This document shows, in pieces, positions 5,297-11,167 of a stretch of 11,167 nucleotides of DNA (position 1 is the first letter of the stretch; each line of letters opens with the position of its first letter). Source of the stretch: Anaerolineales bacterium (GTDB lineage Bacteria > Chloroflexota > Anaerolineae > Anaerolineales > UBA11858); contig WFTY01000388.1 of the NCBI GenBank assembly GCA_015485245.1, forward strand, positions 1-11,167, in the 5' to 3' direction. The notes below the pieces were generated by a model. It was given only the letters and a program-made list of their open reading frames with translations. It ran no database searches and was not told where the DNA came from. A program made the position numbers and the translations under genes.

Positions 5297-7174
5297 TTAA
5301 TCAGCGGCAGCCGGCTCCGACGCAGCGCCAAAACGCACATACTCTGCATCCGCCAGGCCATAGTCATACGGTTCGCCCACAACAACGAACGGATGCTCGG
5401 CGTAGTTGTGTTCAGGAATCGGCGAGGGCAATTGGAACTCGGGGGAACGCGAATTCCAGGGGTTGGCTACCGCCACCTCACCGCTACGGATGCTGCGCAC
5501 CAGGTTGAACAGGAAGAGCAGCACCGAGAAGGCGATCACATAGCCAGCGATGGTAACCAGCGTTTGTGTGTTGTCAAAGCCCAGGGCAGGGTCGTAATCG
5601 GCGATGCGGCGGCGCATCCCCAGCAAACCGACGCGCATCTGCCCCAGCGACATAAGATAAAACGCCGGGAACATCAGCCAGAAATGCAGCTTGCCCAGCT
5701 TCTCGTTGTACATCTTGCCGGTGAACTTGGGGAACCAGTAGTAAATCGCCGCGAACCAAGGGAAGACAAAACCGCCAAACATGGTGGCGTGGAAGTGCCC
5801 CACAATCCAGTAGCTATCCTGCAGATGCAGGTCAGTGGCTACCGTGGCGTTGGGCGGCCCGGTCAACCCGCCGAGCAGGAAGATGGAGACCGCGCCCAGC
5901 GTGAAGAGCATCGGCGTCTCAAAGCTCATTCTGCCCCGCCACATGGTGCCCACCCAGCTAAAGAACTTTACGCCAGTGGGGACGGCCACCAGCAAGGTGC
6001 TGTACATAAAGGGAACCCGCAGGTATTCCTCCATACCGGCGGTGAACATGTGGTGCGCCCAGACGAAGAAGCCCACCAGGGCGATGCCCAACGAAGACAT
6101 GGCGATCCACTTGTAACCAAAGAGCGGCTTGCGCACAAACACCGGCAACAACTCGCTGATGATGCCCAACCCCGGCAGGATAAAGACGTATACCGCGGGG
6201 TGTGAGTAGAACCAGAACAAGTGCTGGAAAAGGATCACATTCCCGCCCTTGGCCGGGTCGAAGAAGCCCATGCCAAAGAGACGCTGGAACATCACCATCT
6301 GGAACGAGAGGCCGATCAACTGCGTGGCCGTCAGGCCGATAATCGAAGTCGCCACCGCCGCCCAGACGAAGATGGGCATACGAAAATAACTCATCCCCGG
6401 AGCGCGCATCCGTATAACTGTGACGATCAGGTTCAACGAGCCGAGGATGGAGGACAACCCGATGAAATAAACGCCCAGGAAGAACATCTGCATCCCCAGG
6501 GGAGCGCGGGCGCTCAGGGGAGGGTATCCCGTCCAACCGGTGTCAAAACCGCCCAGGAACAGGCTGCTGACCACCAGCAAAGCGCCGGGGACGTTGACCC
6601 AATAGGCAAAGGCGTTCAGGCGGGGAAAGGCCATATCGCTGGCGCCAATCAACAGCGGGACGAGATAATTCGACATCGCGCCCACCCCCAGCAAAATCGA
6701 GGCGATCATCACAATACCGTGCAGCCCCACCAGCGTGTTGAACATATCCAGTTCGATCAATTGCAACCCGGCCCTTGCCAGCTCGGCGCGGAAGATCAGA
6801 GCAAAACTGCCAGCCAGCAACATCACTACAACCGAGGTGACGCCATACTGGATGCCGATCACCTTATGGTCGTAGGAGATGTTGAAGTACTTCGCCCAAC
6901 CGGGTTGCTCTGGGTCGGCTGCGTGGTGGTCCGAAACCGGTTCACCCAGCGCCATCTTATACCAGTCGCGGATCGTACCCGCCCCCACCAGGAAGAACAG
7001 TACGCCCAAAAAGGCGCCGAACACCCCGGCAGGCTCAGCCTTCCAGGCGGGAAGCCCCATCAACAATCGGATGAGGGTGACAACCCCTATCCCCACCAGC
7101 GTGCCAAGGATTTGAAAAACAATGCCCCGCACAAGGCTTAAGGAAAAGATGTTAACTCGTTTCGTTGCGCTCAT
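5297..7174 (-). CDS. ctaD: Cytochrome c oxidase subunit I, A2-type, with two extra N-terminal helices
   Basis: A 625-residue catalytic subunit that reduces oxygen at the heme a3/CuB centre and pumps protons. Ligands are visible: His152 and His462 for low-spin heme a, His460 for heme a3, and His325, His374 and His375 for CuB, with Tyr329 placed for the His-Tyr crosslink. Lys403 marks the K channel, and Asp180 with Asn169/Asn187 marks the D channel entry. In FYSHPAVY (322-329) the D-channel Glu of HPEVY is missing and Tyr323-Ser324 precede the His. This is the YSHP pattern of A2-type oxidases such as the Thermus and Rhodothermus caa3 enzymes. The usual start motif DHKVIGIQY lies at 102-110. About 90 residues before it hold two additional hydrophobic helices (about 14-38 and 49-68). 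The ATG at 7174 has AAGGAAG 6 bases upstream (7181-7187). The gene follows ctaC by 28 bases. Confidence 0.97.
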   Translation of the reverse strand: MSATKRVNIFSLSLVRGIVFQILGTLVGIGVVTLIRLLMGLPAWKAEPAGVFGAFLGVLFFLVGAGTIRDWYKMALGEPVSDHHAADPEQPGWAKYFNISYDHKVIGIQYGVTSVVVMLLAGSFALIFRAELARAGLQLIELDMFNTLVGLHGIVMIASILLGVGAMSNYLVPLLIGASDMAFPRLNAFAYWVNVPGALLVVSSLFLGGFDTGWTGYPPLSARAPLGMQMFFLGVYFIGLSSILGSLNLIVTVIRMRAPGMSYFRMPIFVWAAVATSIIGLTATQLIGLSFQMVMFQRLFGMGFFDPAKGGNVILFQHLFWFYSHPAVYVFILPGLGIISELLPVFVRKPLFGYKWIAMSSLGIALVGFFVWAHHMFTAGMEEYLRVPFMYSTLLVAVPTGVKFFSWVGTMWRGRMSFETPMLFTLGAVSIFLLGGLTGPPNATVATDLHLQDSYWIVGHFHATMFGGFVFPWFAAIYYWFPKFTGKMYNEKLGKLHFWLMFPAFYLMSLGQMRVGLLGMRRRIADYDPALGFDNTQTLVTIAGYVIAFSVLLFLFNLVRSIRSGEVAVANPWNSRSPEFQLPSPIPEHNYAEHPFVVVGEPYDYGLADAEYVRFGAASEPAAAD

Positions 7175-7202
7175 AATTACTTCCTTTGATACACGTCGCA
7201 GG

Positions 7203-8219
7203 TTAATCCGACTCTTGCTCGCTCAGGCTCTTGATGAATTCAATCACATCCTGAACCTGTTCATCCGTCATGCTCTGACCCGTTGGAGGCATCAACACCG
7301 TCTCAAAACCCTGGACGATCTTGGCTTGCGGATCACGAATGGATTCAAAGAGATACGCCTCGTCAGCGATGACTGTTGAACCATCAGCCAGGGTCACTTC
7401 TTCACCAAACAACCCTTTCCAGGAGGGGCCAACGCGCGGCGTGCCATCGATTGAGTGACAGGCTGCACAGCCAAATTGCTGATACCACTCTGCGCCGCGT
7501 TCAACGGGGGTGCCCGAAGGCCCTTGCATCTGCTCTTGCACCCACTGATCAAAGGCTTCAGGCTCCATCACGATCACGTCTGCCAGCATATAGGCGTGCT
7601 GCGTGCCGCACAGCTCGGCGCAGCGTACTTTATACCTCCCCACCTTGGTAGGGGTGATGCGCAATTCGCGCTCCATCCCATCACCCGGCAGGGCATCCTG
7701 CTTCACACGGAACTCCGGAACCCAGAACGAATGGATCACATCGGTGGAGGTGGTCATAATCAGGCTCTGGCGATTCACCGGCAGGCGCAGCTCGTCGGAG
7801 ATGAAGCCATAATCGGTGTACTCAAAACGCCACGACCACTGTTGCCCCACCGCGGTGATGTTCGTGGCATTGGGATCCGCCCGGCGGACCTCGGCCAAAG
7901 CCTGAGAACCCAAATAGGCAAAATACAACACCGTTATCAGCGGGATAATCGTCCAGACGATTTCCAGCGGCGTGTTGCCTTCAAAGTGATCCCCCTGCTC
8001 ATCTTCTTTGCGGCGAAAGACCACGATGCTGTACAGCATGAAGCCAATAATCAGGGCAAAGAGAAAAGAAATCGTCCAGACGTGCTTCTGGAAGAGTTGA
8101 TCGATGAAAACGCTCTGTAAGCTGGCCTGTTCCGGCATCAGGCCGATCGCGCTCAACCCCGTTCCGACTGCCACAGTTAGAATTGCCACCAGAATTGCTA
8201 CAAGAATAAAGTGTTTCAT
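7203..8219 (-). CDS. ctaC: Cytochrome c oxidase subunit II with fused cytochrome c (caa3-type)
   Basis: A 338-residue electron-entry subunit. An N-terminal hydrophobic segment (about 4-24, signal-like) is followed by two membrane helices (about 47-68 and 87-104) and WSWRFEY (128-134), a conserved aromatic patch near CuA. CuA ligands are His163 in VIHSFWVP, Cys200, Glu202 (backbone), Cys204, His208 and Met211. After a short linker a class I cytochrome c domain carries the heme site Cys251-A-A-Cys254-His255 and axial Met310 in LMPP. This is the caa3 arrangement, which accepts electrons through a built-in heme c. The ATG at 8219 has GAGGAG at 8231-8236, 11 bases upstream. An ATG a few bases earlier (8226) is in another frame. 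It is the first structural gene of the operon; 108 bases separate it from the receiver-like gene upstream. Confidence 0.97.
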   Translation of the reverse strand: MKHFILVAILVAILTVAVGTGLSAIGLMPEQASLQSVFIDQLFQKHVWTISFLFALIIGFMLYSIVVFRRKEDEQGDHFEGNTPLEIVWTIIPLITVLYFAYLGSQALAEVRRADPNATNITAVGQQWSWRFEYTDYGFISDELRLPVNRQSLIMTTSTDVIHSFWVPEFRVKQDALPGDGMERELRITPTKVGRYKVRCAELCGTQHAYMLADVIVMEPEAFDQWVQEQMQGPSGTPVERGAEWYQQFGCAACHSIDGTPRVGPSWKGLFGEEVTLADGSTVIADEAYLFESIRDPQAKIVQGFETVLMPPTGQSMTDEQVQDVIEFIKSLSEQESD

Positions 8220-8327
8220 AGTACATCGCTCTCCTCGATTATCGTTTTGAAACCTTCCGATAACACCAGCCTAAAACTCAGGCCAGCGGGTCGCTCACCA
8301 GCGAGGTAATTTGCAAATCGATTCACC
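8220..8327 (-). other. Leader region between receiver-like gene and ctaC
   Basis: This 108-base gap holds the ctaC ribosome binding site (8231-8236). It also holds a small hairpin candidate, TCGCT-cacc-AGCGA, at 8291-8304. I see no convincing -35/-10 pair. A GATAAT at about 8238-8243 is too close to the ribosome binding site to serve as the ctaC promoter. The oxidase operon may therefore be transcribed through from the receiver-like gene, or from a promoter I cannot recognise. Confidence 0.3.
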
Positions 8328-8714
8328 TCAATCCTCACGGGGGGAGGCAAACCCCTCCCCCAGCCAGTCATCCATGCGCGAGGCCTCCATCGTCCTGCGG
8401 TCATAGACAATCGCCTCGGCGCCTGCCGGGCTTTCTTCCAGTGAAAGCACCACAATACGCAAAGCCCCTTCAGCCTTCAAAAAATCCTCCAGAAATTCAT
8501 CGCGATTGAGGGTTTCATCGTCATAGTCCACAATCACCACGTCGGGGGTCAGCGCCTGCAAAGCAACGCTGGCCTCTTCGGTAGTAGACACCATCCCTAC
8601 CACGACCACTGCATCGCCCCAGCGAGTTTCCAATAAATGCCGCAAACCATTACCAAATAAAGCATGACTGGAGGCAATAAGAACGCGTTTCGGTCTGGCA
8701 GACATAACCTTCAT
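8328..8714 (-). CDS. Stand-alone receiver-like (CheY-fold) protein with altered acidic pocket
   Basis: A 128-residue protein resembling the receiver domain of response regulators. KRVLIASSHALFGNGLRHLL (9-28) matches the usual first strand and helix, but the two acidic residues that bind magnesium are replaced by Ser15-Ser16. The third strand, PDVVIVDYDDE (57-67), keeps an Asp63 at the phosphoacceptor position. Strand 4 has LSLEE with Ser91. The conserved Lys near strand 5 is not evident (AIVYDRR). No output domain follows; the tail is short and acidic. It may be a pseudo-receiver acting by protein contact, or a decaying regulator. It is read in the same direction as the oxidase operon and sits just upstream, so a link to oxidase control is possible but unproven. 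ATG at 8714 or 8705 could start it; neither has a good ribosome binding site. The frame stays open to a TTG at 8768. Confidence 0.7.
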   Translation of the reverse strand: MKVMSARPKRVLIASSHALFGNGLRHLLETRWGDAVVVVGMVSTTEEASVALQALTPDVVIVDYDDETLNRDEFLEDFLKAEGALRIVVLSLEESPAGAEAIVYDRRTMEASRMDDWLGEGFASPRED

Positions 8715-9012
8715 ACATACCGTTATTGTGAGGAAGCAAGAGACGCCGCGCTCAAGGCGGCCAGACAAAGCCGAATAGCGGCAAACAAGATGAACACTCT
8801 CTAAACTTTACCAGGAAGCGAGGGGCATTGCACTCACCCCCCCATCGCCCAAAAGGATGATTTTTAAATCACCTTTCTGTGGCATTGAAATCCCCCAGCA
8901 AAAGATGAGCAACTGATTAAAATCTGAACCAATGCATTCACCTCGCCCAGCCCCGCGCGCGGGCGCACGCCGTCGATGGCACCCCTCACCATTTCCCAAA
9001 GGAGCAACTATT
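8715..9012. promoter_or_regulatory. Divergent intergenic region with a dyad
   Basis: These 298 bases separate the receiver-like gene (minus) from the diheme lipoprotein gene (plus) and should hold promoters for both. The clearest structure is an AT-rich dyad at 8852-8876: AAAGG-a-TGATTT pairs with AAATCA-CCTTT around two bases, an 11-bp inverted repeat with one unpaired A. It may be an operator or a hairpin. GGCATTG occurs twice (8824-8830 and 8881-8887). AAAGGAG at 8998-9004 is the ribosome binding site of the plus-strand gene. I cannot place -35/-10 boxes with confidence, and I see no conserved gene here. Confidence 0.45.
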
Positions 9013-10014
9013 ATGCGCAAGACCAAAACCTTCCTGTTATGGGGGATATTCCTGCTACTAAACGCCTTGGTGATGGCCGGATGCGAGGCGCCGGCCACCC
9101 TAACCGTTGTGCCCTCCCCCACTCCGGAGGCAACCGCTGAACCCGAGGGGCCTCCTGGGTCATCTGTGAAGGCAGCCGACCTGATCGGCGCCTGGGTGGA
9201 CGCCGGCGCTCCGGAAAACGACCCCTTCGAGTACGTCGGCATAGACGGCAACACATACCAGGCCACGTTCGCAGCCGACATCCAGCCGCTATTCACAAAC
9301 GACAATATGTGGTTCGATGGCCAGCAAGCCTGCACCACCTGCCACTTCGCCAACGCAGAAAATTCCTTACACGAGATGGATCTGAGCAGCTACCAGGGCA
9401 TCCTGACCGGCGGCGACGCTCTCTCCAAGCCCCCCGGCGTCCCCATCATCGTCCCCGGCGACTGGCACGTCTCCAAACTGCGCGACCGCCTGCGCAACAA
9501 TCGCATGCCCCCCGGCTGGGAATTCGACATCACGGAAGCCAACCGCGACGGCCCCTGTGTGGATGTCTCCGACTCCGGCGTGGACGTTCGGATTGGTGAA
9601 TACGACTGCGATTTGCACGCCGTCGACCTGATCGGCGCCTGGGTGGACGCCGGCGCTCCGGAAAACGACCCCTTCGAGTTCGGCGGCGCCCAACTGACTT
9701 TTGAACGCGATGTGCTCCCCTTCTTCACTCAACCCAATATGTGGTACGAAGGCTCGCGCAACTGCACCGAGTGCCACTTCGCCAATTCAGAAAATTCGTA
9801 TCATGAGATGGATCTGAGCAGCTACCAGGGCATTCTGACAGGCGGTGATGCCCTCTCCAAGCCGCCCGGCGTCCCTATCATCATCCCCGGCGACTGGCAC
9901 GCCTCCAAACTGCGCGCTCGCCTGCGGGACAACCGCATGGCTCCCGGCGTGGCGTTCGACATCACCGAAGAAAACCGTGATGGGCCTGTGATCCTGGTTA
10001 ACGCAGAAAAGTAA
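9013..10014 (+). CDS. Diheme c-type cytochrome lipoprotein with tandem duplicated domain
   Basis: A 333-residue exported lipoprotein (signal 1-23, Cys24 in VMAGC, then a Pro/Glu/Thr-rich linker to about 50). It has two near-identical units. Each has a covalent heme site, Cys107-T-T-Cys110-His111 and Cys251-T-E-Cys254-His255, followed by HEMDLSSYQGILTGGDALSK. Then come GDWH-x-SKLR and a likely axial Met in NRMPPG (Met165) and NRMAPG (Met309), and FDITE-x-NRDGP. The segment DLIGAWVDAGAPENDPFE occurs at 56-73 and 205-222, before each heme unit. A 22-residue insert with two Cys follows unit 1. The pattern (CxxCH, then MPP-like Met, then WVDAGAP) resembles the cytochrome c domains found in planctomycete-type surface proteins. 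ATG at 9013 is fixed by AAAGGAG 8 bases upstream; an earlier in-frame ATG (8932) precedes the signal and is unlikely. Probable role: electron carrier on the outer face of the membrane, perhaps to the oxidase. Confidence 0.87.
   Translation: MRKTKTFLLWGIFLLLNALVMAGCEAPATLTVVPSPTPEATAEPEGPPGSSVKAADLIGAWVDAGAPENDPFEYVGIDGNTYQATFAADIQPLFTNDNMWFDGQQACTTCHFANAENSLHEMDLSSYQGILTGGDALSKPPGVPIIVPGDWHVSKLRDRLRNNRMPPGWEFDITEANRDGPCVDVSDSGVDVRIGEYDCDLHAVDLIGAWVDAGAPENDPFEFGGAQLTFERDVLPFFTQPNMWYEGSRNCTECHFANSENSYHEMDLSSYQGILTGGDALSKPPGVPIIIPGDWHASKLRARLRDNRMAPGVAFDITEENRDGPVILVNAEK
9177..9951 (+). repeat. Tandem coding duplication inside the diheme lipoprotein gene
   Basis: Two copies of a unit of about 430-450 bases. 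An exact 56-base match occurs at 9177-9232 and 9624-9679 (offset 447). A second nearly identical block begins GAGATGGATCTGAGCAGC at 9373 and at 9805 (offset 432). The 15-base difference is a 5-codon shortening between the blocks in copy 2. Remaining differences are mostly silent third positions, for example ATC/ATT and GGC/GGT. This suggests a fairly recent duplication or ongoing gene conversion. Confidence 0.9.
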
Positions 10015-10030
10015 TCCACACCACACAGAG

Positions 10031-10070
10031 AGAGGCGCAGAGTCTCAAAGATTCTGCGCCTCTTTGCTTT
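10031..10070 (+). terminator. Intrinsic terminator after the diheme lipoprotein gene
   Basis: AGAGGCGCAGA (10031-10041) pairs perfectly with TCTGCGCCTCT (10053-10063). The stem continues inward through one G-T wobble and TCT/AGA to a CAA loop, giving about 15 pairs. TTGCTTTT follows directly on the plus strand. It lies 16 bases past the stop codon. Read on the minus strand the flank is CTCTCTG rather than a T-run, so termination of the convergent propeller gene here is less certain. Confidence 0.9.
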
Positions 10071-10093
10071 TATCCTGTCCCTCGCCCTGCGCG

Positions 10094-11167
10094 CTAGTTT
10101 CCCGGCAGCCGATACGCGTAAACGCCTCCCGCCGCATCGCCAATATACAGCCACTCGCCAAACACGCTCAACCCTTCACGCGCCTTAATCCCGGTCGATA
10201 CCCGCCATAACTCCCGACCATCAGCGGCATCCAGGGCGATCATATCCCCGCGCTGGCTGAGCAGGTAAATTTTCCCATTCTGAAACACCGGCGCGCCCAG
10301 CGCATAGTTGAACGCTTCCCCCGCGATGTTATACACCCAAAGTGGCGCCCCAGAGGTCACATCCCAGGCGTACAGCAGCGTATTGGCTGCGCCGAAGAAA
10401 ATGCGTTCACCCGAACCCGTCAGCGAGGGCACCCAGTTGCCTGTATCACCGCGCCACACCAATTCACCAGTTTGCGCATCCACGCCGGAGATATAATCCT
10501 GATAGGCAACATAAGCCACCCGCGTATCGGTGGCGTAAAGCGCTTTGAGGAACCCATCCTCGGCTGTGTACACCCATTTTTGGCCGCCATCCACCGCTGA
10601 GAGCGCGTACAGGCGCATCATGCCCCCCTCTTCCACGTTCACTTCCGGGTCAAGATAACTGCCGCCCACATAGACGGTGTCGTCAGTCGCGTAGGGGGTT
10701 TGCAGAATGTAATTGTCCGTGGTAAACGCCCAGCGGATTCCCCCGCTGCGGACATCCAGCGCAAAAAGCTTTGCCTGCCCCCGAGGGTTGGCCTCCAACC
10801 CGGGGCCAACAAAGGTGGATGCCGCGAACAGAGTATCTCTCTGCACCCGCGGAGGTGCCTGTACATTGATACCCAGTTCAGTATCCCAAAGGACAGCACC
10901 GCTGCTTGCATTTAACGCCACCAGATGACCGTCCCCCAACCCGATATACACCCGCCCGGCGTCGGCGCTGAACGCCCGGTGCCAGAGGCCTTCCGGGGGA
11001 TCAAACTGCCAGCGCAGCGTCCCGCTTTCAGCATCCAGCGCCGTCAGCGGGCCGCCTCGCGGCGCAAACACCAGCACATCCCCAACCCGCAGCGGCGGGC
11101 GATCAATGGCGCCTTCAGCAGCATACCGCCAGGCCAGAGCGGGTAACACGCCAGGCCGCATCCGGGA
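10094..11167 (-). CDS. PQQ-like beta-propeller repeat protein, N-terminus beyond window
   Basis: At least 355 residues of a PQQ/BamB-type beta-propeller. Seven copies of the blade signature L-D-x3-G-x3-W can be read, for example ALDAESGTLRW (41-51), ALNASSGAVLW, ALDVRSGGIRW, GVDAQTGELVW, AWDVTSGAPLW and ALDAADGRELW. A final blade strand (GVYAYRLPG) follows at the C-terminus. Each blade has the alternation of a YVG/FFG-type strand and a W-ending strand. Catalytic PQQ/metal residues cannot be assigned, so a structural or binding role is as likely as an enzyme. The frame is open to the right edge (Ser-Arg before the first ATG at 11161), so a signal or lipoprotein segment probably lies outside. 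It converges on the diheme cytochrome gene. Whether it works with the oxidase is unknown; such proteins are common in extracytoplasmic redox loci. Confidence 0.88.
   Translation of the reverse strand, partial: SRMRPGVLPALAWRYAAEGAIDRPPLRVGDVLVFAPRGGPLTALDAESGTLRWQFDPPEGLWHRAFSADAGRVYIGLGDGHLVALNASSGAVLWDTELGINVQAPPRVQRDTLFAASTFVGPGLEANPRGQAKLFALDVRSGGIRWAFTTDNYILQTPYATDDTVYVGGSYLDPEVNVEEGGMMRLYALSAVDGGQKWVYTAEDGFLKALYATDTRVAYVAYQDYISGVDAQTGELVWRGDTGNWVPSLTGSGERIFFGAANTLLYAWDVTSGAPLWVYNIAGEAFNYALGAPVFQNGKIYLLSQRGDMIALDAADGRELWRVSTGIKAREGLSVFGEWLYIGDAAGGVYAYRLPGN

Noticed and set aside
5183..6205. Long open frame (340 codons) on the plus strand opposite ctaD
   Set aside because: It lies antisense to a certain gene, is rich in Arg/Gln/His/Pro as expected for the reverse of a hydrophobic membrane protein, and has no recognisable domain or ribosome binding site.
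6221..7141. Long open frame (306 codons) on the plus strand opposite the 5' part of ctaD
   Set aside because: Same antisense shadow effect; composition is His/Gln/Arg-rich and low in hydrophobic residues, with no motif.
8238..8243. GATAAT as a possible -10 box for ctaC on the minus strand
   Set aside because: Transcription would start within or past the ribosome binding site at 8231-8236, and the best -35 match is only about half right.
8808..9353. Minus-strand open frame covering the divergent intergenic region
   Set aside because: More than half lies antisense to the cytochrome lipoprotein gene and it has no recognisable domain; probably chance.
9177..9679. Possible mobile-element or CRISPR-like repeat
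   Set aside because: The repeated segments keep the reading frame and encode matching protein units, so they are an internal gene duplication; no inverted ends, transposase or spacer pattern is present.

Overview
The window holds a nearly complete aerobic terminal-oxidase locus. Eight genes on the minus strand run from about 8219 down to 1028 and encode a caa3-type (A2-family) cytochrome c oxidase and its assembly factors. A ninth minus-strand gene, a small receiver-like protein (8328-8714), lies just upstream. The operon order is ctaC (subunit II with a fused cytochrome c), ctaD (subunit I), ctaF (subunit IV), ctaE (subunit III), then an inverted repeat, then sco, a membrane-anchored cupredoxin-like protein of unknown function, surf1, and a fused half-ctaA/ctaB gene for heme O/heme A synthesis. 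The organism is probably a GC-rich bacterium of the Chloroflexota (Anaerolineae-like). This is inferred from the A2-type subunit I, the CtaA-CtaB fusion, the weak or variable Shine-Dalgarno sites and the lipoprotein style; no marker gene proves it.

Left edge (1-957, plus strand): the 3' end of a second CuA-bearing, subunit-II-like gene without a cytochrome c tail. It is followed by a cupredoxin lipoprotein with a Met/His/Asp/Gly-rich insert and a strong intrinsic terminator at 916-957. This pair converges on the oxidase operon, whose last gene stops at 1028.

Right side: a 298-base divergent intergenic region (8715-9012) with a dyad separates the receiver-like gene from a plus-strand diheme c-type cytochrome lipoprotein (9013-10014). 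That protein is built from two nearly identical tandem units and ends in a strong terminator at 10031-10070. A PQQ-type beta-propeller protein on the minus strand (10094 to the right edge) is cut by the window end.

How the parts fit: CtaC accepts electrons through its own heme c and CuA, and CtaD reduces oxygen at heme a3/CuB. CtaE and CtaF complete the membrane core. Sco, and possibly the two cupredoxin-like proteins, handle copper. Surf1 and the CtaA/CtaB fusion supply heme A. The diheme lipoprotein and the copper lipoprotein may be extracytoplasmic electron carriers, but this is inference. The points most worth a second look are the half-size CtaA domain fused to CtaB (with Gln at a normally acidic position), the uncharacterised cupredoxin-like protein between sco and surf1, the two extra N-terminal helices of subunit I, the out-of-phase internal duplication of the diheme protein, and the receiver with a Ser-Ser acidic pocket.
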